Positions 23,259-35,336 of a DNA stretch of 64,000 nt are shown here, one piece after another (positions within the stretch are counted from its first letter, which is position 1; each line of letters opens with the position of its first letter). The translations under genes and the position numbers were made by a program. The notes below the pieces were generated by a model. It worked only from the letters and a program-made list of their open reading frames with translations. It did no database searches and was not told the DNA's origin. Origin of the DNA: Celoporthe dispersa. Its lineage: Eukaryota > Ascomycota > Sordariomycetes > Diaporthales > Cryphonectriaceae. Where the stretch lies: the NCBI GenBank assembly GCA_016584495.1, contig WAID01000013.1, positions 744,001-808,000 on the forward strand, given 5' to 3'.

Positions 23259-23975
23259 GCCCTGGAGAGTTTAGCAGATGTCAACGATATCAACGCTTGT
23301 TGCTGCTGGACATGCAAGTGAGGTTGCATGCGATGTGCATAACCCAGAGCCGCCTACCCACAGCGGTCGGAGGGTAACATCTCACACCGTACGTTTAAGG
23401 TTCGGTGGTGGAATGTCGTCCCGGGCCCATGTCACCACCGCCTCTGGAATACATCTAGCGATGGTCACACAGAATCTTGTGATCAGAGAACGCACATCTG
23501 CATAAACCTCGGACCGTCCAGACAGTAAATCATGCCATGCGGGGGTGGGCTGTGGCCCCATCCTGGGACCAAGACCGAGACGGATGTCGAGAAGGTGACG
23601 AGTGAAGGCGGGAGGGAGGGGGGGCGTGAGCGAGGTGAGTGAGCGAGCCGGGCTTGCGCATTTGCGAGGGCTGTGATTTGCTCCGACTCCGGCGACACCT
23701 CCACAAAAAAAAAACCCAATTCGACTAAACGAGAGTCATTTATTCTTTTGTCTTTGACCACTATGTATACTGGTCTTGACATACTGCTAAGATACATACA
23801 TGTTACCTCTCATCAGCTGACGCTGTCTCACCCTCTGGTCCTCCCCCCTCGACAAGCCCACCTTCTGTACAGGTCTTGGACCGAGACAAGATTAAATTAA
23901 GAACTACACTGAAACGGGTCACAGCCTCTTCTGCTATCATTCATCACAACACCCAACATCCTACTCAGGGAGAGG

Positions 23976-23992
23976 CACACACACACACACAC
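23976..23992. repeat. CA dinucleotide repeat
   Basis: About eight perfect units in noncoding sequence. Confidence 0.85.
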
Positions 23993-24043
23993 AAGAAACT
24001 AGCAAACTATCGAAACACAACTGTTTCGAGTGACTCGTCAAGA

Positions 24044-24104
24044 GTGAGAGAAAGAAAAAGAGAAAAAGACAGAGAAAGAGAAAGAAAAAAAAAAGAGAAG
24101 ACGA
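24044..24104. repeat. Polypurine (GA/AAAG) tract
   Basis: About 60 bases almost entirely A and G on the plus strand; capable of triplex formation, in the upstream region of the FAD oxidase. Confidence 0.7.
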
Positions 24105-24250
24105 CAGAGGACGAGACAAGAAAAGAGGGGGGCCAGCCTTGAGTCCAAGCCGGGGATCGCGAGAGCTCAGATCACAACCAGGTCCTGGCTTTTGACGCAA
24201 ATCAACCCAGTTGCCCCATTCTCGTCTCCCTGGGCTGATCCATCTCCAAT

Positions 24251-24274
24251 TCTCTCTCTCTCTCTGTGTGTGTG
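24251..24274. repeat. CT/GT compound microsatellite
   Basis: CT units passing directly into GT units, about 60 bases before the ATG of the FAD oxidase; probably in its 5' leader. Confidence 0.8.
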
Positions 24275-24335
24275 TCTTCTGTTTCTCCAGTCCCCAGTCC
24301 AGGGAGAATAAACCCCCTGACCGCTCGACAATAAC

Positions 24336-25939
24336 ATGTCTCTCCTCACCTCGGGCCCCGACCACAATCCTCCTTCCTCTTCTTCCCCCTCAATCCCACC
24401 ACACTCAACCCCAAACACCACCTCCTCCACCTCCTCCTCCTCCTCCTCCGCTTCCACCCACCATGAGATCCCCTCCTCCCTCCTCATCGTCGGTGCAGGC
24501 GTTTTTGGTCTCTCCACCGCCCTCGCCCTGACCACGCGCCCAGAGTTCAACCACACCACCATCACCGTCGTCGATCGCTCCCCCGAGCCGGGCGTCTTCC
24601 CCTCGCGGGACGCCTCCTCGATCGACACCTCCCGCATCATCCGCGCAGACTACGCCGACCCGGCGTATGCTGCCCTCGCCGCAGAGGCCCAAGAGGTATG
24701 GCGCCAGCAGAACCACCCAGACGACCTGGGCGCCGAGGGCCGGTACAGCGAGACGGGCCTGCTGCTCGTCGCCGACGAGTCTCCCGCCGCAGCGGGGAAC
24801 AAGGACAGGGAGCAGAAGGAGAAGAACAGTAGCACCGGCGGCGGCAACAAGTCCGGGCTAGACTACGTCCGCGGCTCCTATCAAAACGTCCTCTCCCTCA
24901 CCGCCGCCGCCGCAGGCCCTCTGTGGTCGCCGACAAGATCCAGGAGCTGCCCGCCCCCTCCGCCATCCGCGAAGCCTACGGCACAGGTGGCTCCTACGGG
25001 TCCTACGGCTACATCAACAGGCTCTCCGGCTGGGCCGACGCCGAGGCGAGCATGGGCTGGCTGTTCCGCCGCGTGCAGGCCACCGGCCGCGTGACCTTTA
25101 TCAACGGCACCGTCACCTCCCTGCTCCGCTCGCCCGCCACAGGCGCCGTCACCGGCGTGGCGCTCAAGGCCGACGGGAGCAGCAGCAGCAGCACAAGACT
25201 CGAGGCGGACCTGACCGTCCTCGCCACGGGCGCCTGGACCCCGACCCTCGTGGACCTGGCGGGCCGCGCCGTCGCCACAGGCCAGGCGCTCGCCTACATG
25301 GAGCTCACAGACGCCGAGCAGGCCCGTCTCGCCCGCGTCCCGACCCTGCTGAACCTGTCGACGGGCTACTTCATCATCACGCCCGGCCGCAACGTCCTCA
25401 AGATCGCACGGCACGCCTACGGCTACCTCAACCCGACACCCTGCTCCTCCTCCTCCCCCGGCGGCGGCGTGAGCACCATCTCCGTCCCCGTCACCCACCT
25501 CACGCAGCCGTCCCTGGCCATCCCCCGCGCCGAGCAGGACGCCATGCGCCGCGCCCTGGCCGAGATGATCCCCTGGCCCGAGCTGCAGAGCAGGCCGTTC
25601 AGGGCCACCAAGCTGTGCTGGTACACCGACACCCCGGACGGTGACTTCATCATTGACTACCACCCAGACCACAAGGGTTTGTTCCTCGCCACGGGGGGCA
25701 GCGGACACGGGTTCAAGTTCCTGCCCGTCATCGGTGACAAGATCACGGACTGTATACTGGGCCGGTGCCCAGAGGTCTTCAGGGGCAAGTGGGCGCTCAA
25801 GAAGGGGTCGCTGGGCGGAGCAGAAGCAGCTTGGGATGGCGTCTTTACTGAGGACGGGAGCCGGGGCGGTGTGCCAGGTCTGATCCTGAGCAAGGAGATG
25901 GGCGACACGACGACGACGGGACGCGCGTCGCGGCTATGA
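24336..25939 (+). CDS. FAD-dependent amine oxidase (DAO/fructosyl amino acid oxidase type), one frameshift
   Basis: DAO-superfamily flavoenzyme, closest in pattern to fructosyl amino acid or sarcosine oxidases, which oxidise secondary amines with release of H2O2. Intronless. A Ser/Pro/Thr-rich N-terminus (1-47) precedes the Rossmann dinucleotide site SLLIVGAGVFGLSTALAL, then SIDTSRIIRADYADPAY, GYINRLSGWADAEASMGWL, LATGAWTP and the C-terminal substrate-side segment TDTPDGDFIIDYHP with LATGGSGHGFKFLPVIG. One C is missing in CCC 24917-24919: AAAAG must run into PSVVADKIQELP, and the length is one base short of frame. No C-terminal SKL is seen (it ends ASRL), so peroxisomal targeting is uncertain; SRL is a variant PTS1. 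Confidence 0.82.
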
Positions 25940-26853
25940 GTGCGAAGGAGGACACACAGATCAGAGCAGTGGGTGCAAATTTGCTGGCATTAACTTTGGT
26001 GGGGGGCTATCGAAATGTGGCTAACAAGACCCTAGGGACACCAGTGCGGCTTTGAAATTCAACACCCGGAAGAAGAGAGTGCATCAATCGCTTGCCGACC
26101 GACCCCCTGTGGTGTCAAGTCCAATATCAACTTGGAGGCGCTGAGGCCGGTCACTGTCCATCCATCTCGCAGACAGAAGGGACACAGCCAAATACTGAGA
26201 GTGGATGCCTGCAAATCAAGCCATCACCGAGTCCTGCCTCGCAGCAGTTCAACCTTCCGTTTCCACGCAGCGCAAACCAACCCTTTCCGGCCTTCCACCC
26301 CCTCTCTCTCGCCGCCCAAAAGCCAGTCAGTCTGTTTGGATAACCTTTTACCGATGACCAAACGTGCAGGGACTGTGTGGCAAGCTCCATCAACCCTCCC
26401 ATACCAAACCTCAAATCCTGCTCAGCGCAGGGTGACCAATGACGACCTTTTCAGGATCGCCAACCCGATATTACTTCTTGTCTGCACGCTCAAATCTTTT
26501 TGCCTAGGCGCGCTCCGCATCCAGTCTCGGATACGGTCTATCGTCTTCCGAAGTTTAGTAATAAAAAAAGGGTAATCGGGTAGCAGTTTTCTTTTTTCCC
26601 CTTCGCAGATAGCCGAGCCGACTATAACCTCTCCGTGTCGAACGCCGATGCAATGCAAGTCGCAGAAAAAGTAGTGAAAAGGAAGAGAGAGAAAAAAATA
26701 CAACAGACAGGCTTGTCGGGGTTTGTTGCTGTCGTGGGAAGGAGTACGCAGCAACCAGGAGCCGGTCTCGGGTATGCGTCGTGAAATCATGAATGTGCGT
26801 AATCTTACAAGGGAGGTTGGTAAGAACGGGCGACGAGGTGGTGTTGGGTCGAT
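25940..26853. other. Intergenic between convergent genes
   Basis: About 910 bases between the FAD oxidase and TBP stop codons. Probably two 3' UTRs. The open frames here lack domain similarity. Confidence 0.6.
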
Positions 26854-27812
26854 CTACATCTTGCGGAAATCCTGCAAGACGGGGTAGATGAGCTCGAAGG
26901 CGTGATAGATCTCGTCTCGGACCTTGGCGCCGGTAAGAACGATCTTGCCGCTGACGAAGATCAGGAGGACGATCTTGGGCTTGACCATGCGGTAGATGAG
27001 GCCAGGGAACAGCTCGGGTTCGTAGGAGCTGAAGTTGTGGTGACGCGAGGCCAGGCCCTCCAGACGGATAGGGAACTTGATATCACAAGAACCCACAATG
27101 TTCTGAATCTTGAAGTCGGTGAACTTGGCGTTGAAACCTGAGAGAGGATCGCGTTAGTCATGCCGTTCATCCTGCATCATCTTCTTGCCCGTGACGCCGA
27201 TGCAACATACCCAGCTTCTGGATGATCCGTGCATACTTGCGGCTGGCAAGCTTGGAATCATCCTCAGACTTGGCGCCAGTCACGACCATCTTGCCAGAGG
27301 CAAAGATCAGGGCGGTGGTCTTTGGTTCGCGAATACGCATGATGACAGCAGCGAAACGTTTGGGGTCTGCATCTGTGTGAGCAATCATTTGGAGCATCCA
27401 AGGCTCCAGATATACTCACTGTACTCCGCATTGCGGGCGTGAAGGGCAATGGTCTTCAGGTCCAGGCGGCAATCCAGGTTGACAGTAGCCACGATGTTCC
27501 TTGAATTGCAGCATGAGCACAAGGTAGTTCACGGTATCCTCACGGCACGGGCGGAGCTTACTGGAGAGTAGGAACAAGACCACTGCCGGTCTGCTGGGCG
27601 CCTGGGGTGGCAGCTGGGGTCGCAGGGGCGACGCCAGTACCTGGGGCGGGAGAACCAGCAGGAACACCACCGTTCGGAGTGCCGTTAAGCTTCTGAGCGG
27701 CGTCGCCAGGAGGGGTCAACTCATTGTGGCCGCCGGGAAACGAGAGCGAGCCAGGAGAGATGAAGTTCTTGGCCTGCGTGGCATTTGACGGGTGGGTTTG
27801 GATAGCCTCCAT
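26854..27812 (-). CDS. TBP1: TATA-binding protein (TBP)
   Basis: General transcription factor recognising the TATA element in TFIID, TFIIIB and SL1. Exons (minus): 27562-27812, 27420-27499, 27211-27366, 26854-27137; introns 62, 53 and 73 nt with GTAAGC, GTGAGT and GTATGT donors. Intron 1 has an unusual AAG acceptor. The N-terminal 83 residues are Pro/Thr/Ala/Gly-rich and fungal-specific ([17 protein letters not shown]). The core holds both direct repeats: [19 protein letters not shown] with [19 protein letters not shown], and [18 protein letters not shown] with [13 protein letters not shown] and [17 protein letters not shown]. All are near identical to other fungi, and all four exons join in frame with no indel. 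Start chosen at the ATG giving the standard MEAIQ-like beginning; a further 5' intron is possible. Confidence 0.96.
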
Positions 27813-30800
27813 GATTGCGATCTCCTCGAGGGGTCTCGTAGCAATCAGATCTGTGGAAGACGAAGTGGAACAGGTCTGAGTTTTTTTGGGACGAATGTTA
27901 GCACGCTTGTTGACGCTGTTTGGCACGTAGCAGTAAGCCGGGTGGGGTCGCGTGCAGGGCGGGAGGGAAAGGGGAGGGGGAGGGGAGTGTGGCTCGTGAT
28001 TCACAGGGTCTACGGTGGCGTGTTTTGTGTGTAGGAGATAAAGGAGATGGATGTGCGGTTGTACTGGGTCGGCTTCAGGTGATGGACAGGCTGGGGCATG
28101 ATGGCGATGCGACAACTGCTCAGGCTCCCACAGACGTGTAATGCGACGCGGCTCGAGCGCGACCCTCCAAGTCATGATGTGGAAGAACGCAGCGACGTAC
28201 CAATTGTGGGAGATAAACAACTGAATGTCTCCCCTACAGCGACTGTTCACAAACAACGACACGACAACACAGGATGCACGGCGGCAGGCTGGGCTGGTCC
28301 GTTGATGTCGAAAGTCGGTATCGATCCTGACTCAAGATAGTCCTGTCTGCGAAGACGCAACGCGCTTTGTGCTCGAAGGTTCGTCGGCCGAGGAGATGAG
28401 GGTCTCTTCTTCTTCTTGTCACGTAGACTCGAGGACGGCGACGACGATCGGAGAGATGCGACGCGATGCGAGAGGACGCAGAGAGGTAACGGAGTGGTTG
28501 ATACCGACGCCTCGAACCAAATCGGGTGCCCGTAAATGGAAATGGTCTTCTATTCTTTTCTTGTTCTTCTCGAAATACACGACACCGTGACCCGTGCCAG
28601 TGCAGATTGTTCTTTTCTCGACTCGGTCTGGGTCCTCGGAGGGGGTCTCAGGGAGAGGAGAGGGAGAGACGGAGACGGAAGATCTTGCTTGCGTCCTTGT
28701 CGGATAGGCAGGATGCACAGACAAGGGTCGGACCTGGCCCGAGATCTCTCGTGCTCCTCTGCGATGATGGTAAGACTAACGGCGGAGCAGGGAAGGCGCT
28801 AGCGCAGCCAAAAGAAACAGAAAGATGACGGGACGGTCAAGATCAACAAGCGAAGCGATGGAGAAGATCGCTGTCGTCAGTGACGGTGACGGTGGTCGTC
28901 GTCGAGAAGGTGTGGGTGTGGGTGTGGGTGTGTGTGTAGGTGGTGGATGGGGTGGACGGTAGAAAGAGAAAAATTGATCCAGGCCAAACTCTCTGTTGCT
29001 TATGTAACAGGTGCGTAGGGCCAGTTGGATTTCGGGGACAGACTCTCCGCGGGAGCGAGCAGGCAGCCAGAGGTTCGAAATTTTTGGGGGTGCGGGCAAT
29101 TTATAGTCGAGCAGTGTGGCGCCCATGAGTCGGTGCTGACGGGGCTAATTTTCAACCTCGCTAGTGTCCCTCGACAGGGATAGAGCAGGGGGTCCAGCCA
29201 TCTGGGACCCCCCCTGTCGGTGATGTACCTGTACTTGTGATTCAGTCTCAGGCACTAAACCTGTCCCCTTTTGTGACCAAGAAGGGCTGGCTGCCTGGCA
29301 ATTTCTTGGGTTTCGCCGTGGCCAGCCAGCCTCTCAAGCGCACCAACCCTCCCTCCCTCCCTCCCCCAAGCCCCCCCTGCCACCTCCCCAACCAAAATGC
29401 ATCCAATGCAATTTTCCTGCGTCCTCCTCGGCGCACACACCCTATCACGACTCTGGAAACAATGGCACGCTTTTTTACCCCCTAAATCTCATGCCTCCTT
29501 CAAATGCAGCCCAGGCACCCTATTTTCTCCTGATTCACACCAAACCCACATGCTCTCAAACCTGCCTGAGGGAGTCACGATGCAACGACATGACAGACAG
29601 ACGGACGGACCAAAAGACATGAGAAGGTGGATGGTGGTAGATGCAACACGATGAGGTGAACAATACGTGAGACTGACTGACGGAGCGAGCGAAAGCAACG
29701 ACAAGACAGGGCCGTGGCCAGCTGCAGGACATCACCCAGAATCAACCCAATCGTCGGACGGACCAGAGACTTCGGCACCTTCACCATTCATTCAACCGCC
29801 GCGCCGCGCCTGACCAACGTACTCTGCCCGAACCATCAGAATCTCTCGCTGCAAACGAACAAGAAGAGTCTCTGTTTGTAGTCAGAAATCTATTCCCACC
29901 ACCTGTCCTCCCCGATCGACAGCGTTCTGTGTACGACGGACGATCTACGGTCCCTACCCGTCGCGACGCATGATGCCAGTCAATACCGAATATGATCTCT
30001 GGCATTGAGACATCCAATGTCTATGTATGACTCCCCATGACACCCTTTGATCGGTAGGGTGGGCAAGCCGGCTGCATGCGACCAGCAGCAGGCTCTCTCC
30101 ACCTTGGCAGCGGCAGCCCAACCCTCACGAGCATGTTTGCCTCTGGAGGCTCCATCCATCGCCACAAATCGGCCCGCCTGTGCCAGCTCTGCCGACCGAC
30201 CAACCCTTCCGACCTTCGCGTCTCAACAAAGAACAAAAAGACGGAAAAGGAAGAGAGGGGGAAAAAGTTGGGGAAGCCGAGACAGGAAGAGGAAGATGGT
30301 CGACCGTTTTCTTTTTTTTTTTCTCGAAGGAGGCTCGCACCGTGACATGCAACTACGATGGGACGATGGGAACTGTGGGACAGGCTGTACAGTATCGCAT
30401 GCCCCAGGCCCTGTCAGCAATACGGCGACATTATCGGCTCTTCCATGCAAGCCCTGGTCCGCCAGCAACCCTGCAGATAAGCTTCTGCCACCTTGTTGGG
30501 TCCACCTCGATCATGATTGGCTGGTCAGAAATGACCACCTCGCCCAGCTTGTGTGGCCGGCCTCCGTCCTCTCCCGCGCGTGAGGCAGCTTCTCTCGTGG
30601 GCCGCGCATCTCAATCTTACTCTTGGAACGCCGCGCTGTCGGACCAGGCTGGTGGCTTTTTACCCTCATCCAGAGACTGGTGCCTCTCTCACCTCGGCCC
30701 ACGAGCAGCCTCCTCGCCGTCTTCGTTATCAATCTCGCGGTCGAACTCGCGGGATTTAAACCCACATTTGCGCCAGCACATCATGCCCGCCTACTTGCGA

Positions 30801-33295
30801 TACGGCATTTCGAGTGCTGCGCTGTTCAATAGTCGCCGCATGGATCAACAACAGATCACGACGTCGGTCGCTCTCGCGATCGACGATGACGTCTAGGAAG
30901 CACCGCGGCGACCGATCCCTCCACGATCTTCGAAACGCGTCGAACCACCCTCCCCTAAACCCCCCCCCCCGACACCGAGCCTTGATTTTTTAAATTTTCC
31001 TTCAGCGCGTTCGTGGGCCGGCGACACCACCTGAACAAGCAAGGATACGGTGCACAGAGCCCCTAAGTCCACAATTTTCAGCGGCATCCAACGGCCAGAC
31101 TGAGGGCCTGTGGGGGCAAGGAGCGCCGTACGTGTGGGCGATTGCTACCCCCCCCTCCTCTCCGTGGCCTACTGACAGCACCCAGAAGGACAATGTACCG
31201 GTACAAAGAACCCGTCCAGGGTTACCTGGAATTTTTTTGGCACTTGTGTGCCGCTCTGACAGTGCTGGTTCACTAAAATCCAAAGGAGGGTGGACCGTGC
31301 CCGCCTCTCATCCCAGCCTCGTCCACCCTCCATTTTCTAAGTCCGGCCATGCACCCGTCGGCTGGCGCAGAGGCGTTCCCTCCCCTTTCTGGCACTAAAG
31401 AAGAAAAAAGTAGAGGACGAGGACAGGAGGAAAAAAAAAATGAGTCATTTCAGGTGGCTTCTCTTCCCGCCCGCGAATGTCACGCAATCATTTCACCTTG
31501 TACTGCCGCCGGCCGTTCCCAACCGTTCTGTGCAATGTCTTGGATGCACGCGAAGGTTTTTTTTGGTTTTTTTTTTCTTCCCATGCGACCCGCCGACACG
31601 GAGCAAACGTGTCCTTTTTTTTTTTTCTTTCTTTCTCTTTCACCCCTCTTCCCGGAATCGTATCCGCCCTCTCTATCTGATGGCAAAAGGCTCCATCGTA
31701 TTATTGTGGGGTACTAAATCCGGAGACGAGGGCTTGGTCTGGGCGCCCAGGATGACGAGATCGGATTTGAAGGATCGCATGTAGCGCAGGACTCTCGAAG
31801 GGCCTGGGGGAAAGGGGAGAGGGGGGGCATGAAAGAGGCTCCAGTGATGACCGCTTGGGTGTGCGACTTTCAAAACTGGCCCAAAGGCCTCCTCGCGCCG
31901 GCGGCGTCTCACCCTCCTGCCTCGCCCCCCCCCCTTCCCCCTGCAACCCTCCGTACACCTCCTGCAGCCCCCTTGGTCTAACGCAGCTGACTGCAGGTTG
32001 CTTCTTTTCCGTGCTTGCAGCGTCCCAATTTTAGGGTTTTCTCCTTTTCCCGTGCGGTGCACACCAGGCTTGCTTCGGTTTGCGACCGCGCAGGGCCAAT
32101 GAGAGCAGAGTCGCAAAGGGCCTGTGACCCCCGACCGGGCTGACGGACTTCTCGAGCTGGGCTCTGCGCCGCGCATCCTGCTCTCCTGACTGATCTCCCC
32201 GATCGCTCGCAAGCGCTGCTCATCACCTCTCGAGGGCTGCCAGCCTGACCACACACACACACGCAGAGTAGTCTTTCTCTGCTGTGCACGACAGACCAGC
32301 GTCTTATAGGTAGGAGGGAGGGGGGGGAACCGCCGCCACCCCCTTATCACCAACCAGGCGCAGGTGGGATGTGTCCAATGAAAAAACACGTTTGCGCATC
32401 CTGCTTACAAGGGAGCGCGCAAGTGGAACTGAGGGAGGGCGGCAACTAGTGGCGTCATCGACTACGCACGCACTGGGAATTTTTCCTCCGGCCCAGACCG
32501 TGTCAGTGTCGCGCACCTTTCGTGACTGAACTGGCTGACTGGTTCAGGACCTCGGGTATTGGAAGACGGACAGGTCTGCCTGCTACCCTGCGCTGCACTG
32601 CCGACAGGCCGAACGTTCAGACCAGCCTGCCAACCAGACAGCCAGCCAGCCTACCTGTCGAGCCACAACGTCGCAAGAAGCTGGATACCCTTTTTTTCTT
32701 TTCTTTTTGGCACTCTTTCTTTTCAGCTTAAGAGCGTGTACCATATCCACCCATTGCCGGGCCGCACACAACTCGGGCCGCGAGTGCAGTGCAGACCAGA
32801 CTGGAGAGGATTCACCTGCAGCCTGCCTGGTCCACGGGGCCCTGGTGTGGCTGACACACTACGCGTGGGGACCCAGCGGGCATCTTTTCCTGAAGGGACG
32901 ACTTCAAACGTGCCCACGGGACGGTTCAGAGACAGTCGACCGTTCATTTTCCACGTGATCAGTCATTTTCAACTAGGTGATCAGCGGCGCCATAGCATTA
33001 TCGAACCCCTCGGAACGGACTACGGGAGGCGGTGATAGAACGGGTCGAGAGGAGCCGTCGCGGCGGTCCGTTCGGTCAGCCAGTTGCTTCAAATCTCTGA
33101 CATGCAAAAGCAGTATTCCTCTCTGGATTTCTTGGCCTGCGGCCCGAGTATACAATGTATATGCACCATCCTCCGTCCCCCCAAGCCCACGATCTTGATA
33201 CACCATACACCACCAACAACCATTGACGCCTTCCATTTTTCCCAGTGCATGAGCGCCCCCGTTGCCGTCCCCTTCTTTTTTTTTTTTTTTTTGGT
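27813..33295. other. 5.5 kb stretch without convincing genes
   Basis: Between TBP and ETF-QO. Contains GT-rich repeats (28910-28938), many short C/T runs (for example 30310-30325, 31560-31635, 32690-32725), and open frames up to about 240 codons on both strands. None of these shows a domain, consistent codon bias or plausible start. The left part should carry the TBP promoter and leader. I see no tRNA-like B box with matching acceptor stem. Confidence 0.6.
28910..28938. repeat. GGTGTG / GT repeat
   Basis: Imperfect GTGTGG units passing into GT units, about 1.1 kb upstream of the TBP start. Confidence 0.75.
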
Positions 33296-35336
33296 CTATG
33301 TCATGTAGTACTTGGGCCCTTCGCCACCTTGGGGAACCTGCCAGTTGATGTCCTGGTTGGGAGCCTTGATGTCGCATGTCTTGCAATGTATACAGCTGCA
33401 CACGGAAGTTCAGGTCAGCCTCGCGCCTTGGGAAATGCAGGGGAGAAGAACGGACGACTTACTTTTGTGCGTTGATCTGGAACCTCACACCCTCTGGCTT
33501 GGACGCGTCCTCCACGTACTCATACACACCTGCCGGGCAGAAGCGGTTCTCCACGCCCTTGAAAGCAGGCCAGGTCTCGGCCGTGTGCTTTTCCCAGTCC
33601 TTGACCTGCAGGTGCACGGGCTGGTCCTCCTCGTGGTTCGTGCCCGTGCGGCTGACGCTGGTGAGGATGTCAAAGGTGAGCTTGCCGTCGGGCTTGGGGT
33701 ACTCGATCTTGTTGCTCTGGTCGGCGTGCTTGGTCGCCGCGTGGTCCGCCGTCTTGTGCTTCAGCGTCCACGGCACGCGGCCCTTGAGGAGGAAGGCCTC
33801 GAGGCCGCTGTACATGATGCCGCCGTACAGGCCGAGGGCGGTGTGGAAGGACGGGCGCATGTTGCGGACCTCCCTGAGCTCTTTCCAGATCCAGGACTCG
33901 CGGAGGGACTTCTCGTAGTCGTACAGGAAGACGGACCCGTTGTCCGCGGACGACGACAGCGCGTTCCATGCCGCCTCGGCCGCGAGCATCCCGCTCTTCA
34001 TGGCATTATGTGTGCCCTTGATCTTGGGCACGTTGACAAACCCGGCCGAGTCGCCGATCAGCGCGCCGCCGGGGAAGGCAACCTTGGGGATGGACTGGAA
34101 GCCGCCCTCGATGAGCGCCCGTGCCCCGTACGAGATGCACTTGCCGCCCTCGAGCACATCCGCGTACAGCGAGTGCTTCTTCATCTTCTGGAACTCGCCG
34201 TATGGGCTCATCCAGGGGTTCGGGTAGTCCAGTGCGACCACCAGCCCCACAGAGACCAGGTTGTCCCCAAAGTGGTACATCCATCCGCCACCGTACGTAT
34301 CATACGGCAGGGGGTAACCCATCGAGTGCGTGATGCGGCCCTTTTTGAACTTCTCGGGTGCCACCTCCCACACCTCTTTGATCCCGAGCCCGTATGTCTG
34401 TGGCTGGGAGTCGGACCGCAGGTCGAACTTGCGGATGACCTGTTTGGACAGCGAGCCATGGCAGCCCTCGGCGAAGAGCGTGACACGGGCGTGGAACTCC
34501 ATGCCTCGCTCAAAGGTGTCCTTGGGCTGCCCGCTGCGCCCTATGCCGAGGTCGTTGGTCGCGACGCCCAGCACGGACCCGTCTGGTTTGTAGAGGACCT
34601 CGCTGGCGCTGAAGCCCGGGTAGACCTCGACGCCGACCTCCTCGGCACGGTCGCCCAGCCACTTGGTGAACTGGTTCAGCGAGACGATATAGTTGCCCTT
34701 GTTGTGCATCTGCGGCGGGGCGGGGATCGGCACGGCGTACTTCTCGGTCAGGAACCGCATGTGGTCGGACCCGGCGGGGGTGGCGCCGTCGAAGGCGGAG
34801 GGGTTATCGGGGGACAGCCAGTCCGGGGAAGAGCTCCTCTACGGCATTGGGCTGGATGACGGCGCCGGAGAGGATATGGGCGCCGACCTCGCCCGCCTTC
34901 TCGAGGAGGAGGACGCGGAACTCGTCGTTGCCAGCTTCTGTGGCGAGCTGCTTGAGGCGGATGGCGGCTGCGAGGCCCGCGGGACCTATGGTAGACGGGA
35001 GAAGAGTTCAGAGGCGATGTGCAGGAGTTTAGGGGAGGAAAAGACAGAAGACGGAGTCCCAAAAAGCATACCTCCACCCACAATGCAGACGTCTACCTCG
35101 TCGCTCTCGCGTTCTATGGTATTGGGGTCAAAGGAGTCATCGGGTGTGGCCATCCGTCTCTTGGCAGTGCAGGCAAATGACCTCGTCTGCTGCGGTATCC
35201 TGCGTGTCACTGCTGCTGCTGCACATGACTGTCGCGATATGCTCGTCCTCGGGATGCATGCTAATGCTATTGCGTGCCTCGCAAATGGTCTTGTCGTCCG
35301 GGCAAGACGCCCAGATATTCTGGCGGGCGCAGACAT
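33296..35336 (-). CDS. ETFDH: Electron transfer flavoprotein-ubiquinone oxidoreductase, one frameshift
   Basis: Inner mitochondrial membrane FAD and 4Fe-4S enzyme passing electrons from ETF to ubiquinone. Exons (minus): 35072-35336, 33463-34985, 33296-33395; introns 86 and 67 nt (GTATGC and GTAAGT donors). The first ~60 residues are Arg/Ser/Ala-rich, a presequence. FAD site [20 protein letters not shown] spans intron 1. Further motifs: [43 protein letters not shown]. The C-terminus has the iron-sulfur ligands FCPAGVYEY and [13 protein letters not shown], spanning intron 2. One extra base is present at C4 (G4 34825-34828 on the plus strand): ELFP should continue [11 protein letters not shown], but the frame runs to a stop. 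Otherwise full length, about 628 residues. Confidence 0.92.

Larger units (their letters stand above)
23259..24335. other. Intergenic rich in microsatellites
   Basis: Holds a CA repeat (23976-23992), a long A/G tract (about 24044-24104) and a CT/GT repeat (24251-24274) just before the FAD oxidase. No gene supported. Confidence 0.65.

Noticed and set aside
29060..29075. GGTTCGAA resembling a tRNA B box
   Set aside because: Flanks do not form T-arm or acceptor stems.
28776..29126. 116-codon minus-strand open frame upstream of TBP
   Set aside because: Its centre is the translated GT microsatellite (Pro-Thr repeats); a repeat artefact.
30047..30896. Open frames of 178 and 238 codons in the gene-free stretch
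   Set aside because: Mixed low-complexity sequence, no domain, no codon preference and overlapping in different frames.
31673..32389. 238-codon minus-strand open frame
   Set aside because: No domain, implausible composition (Trp/Arg/His-rich) and no supporting promoter or splice context.
33312..34859. 515-codon plus-strand open frame
   Set aside because: Exact antisense of the ETF-QO exon; high GC third positions keep the opposite strand open. No domain.
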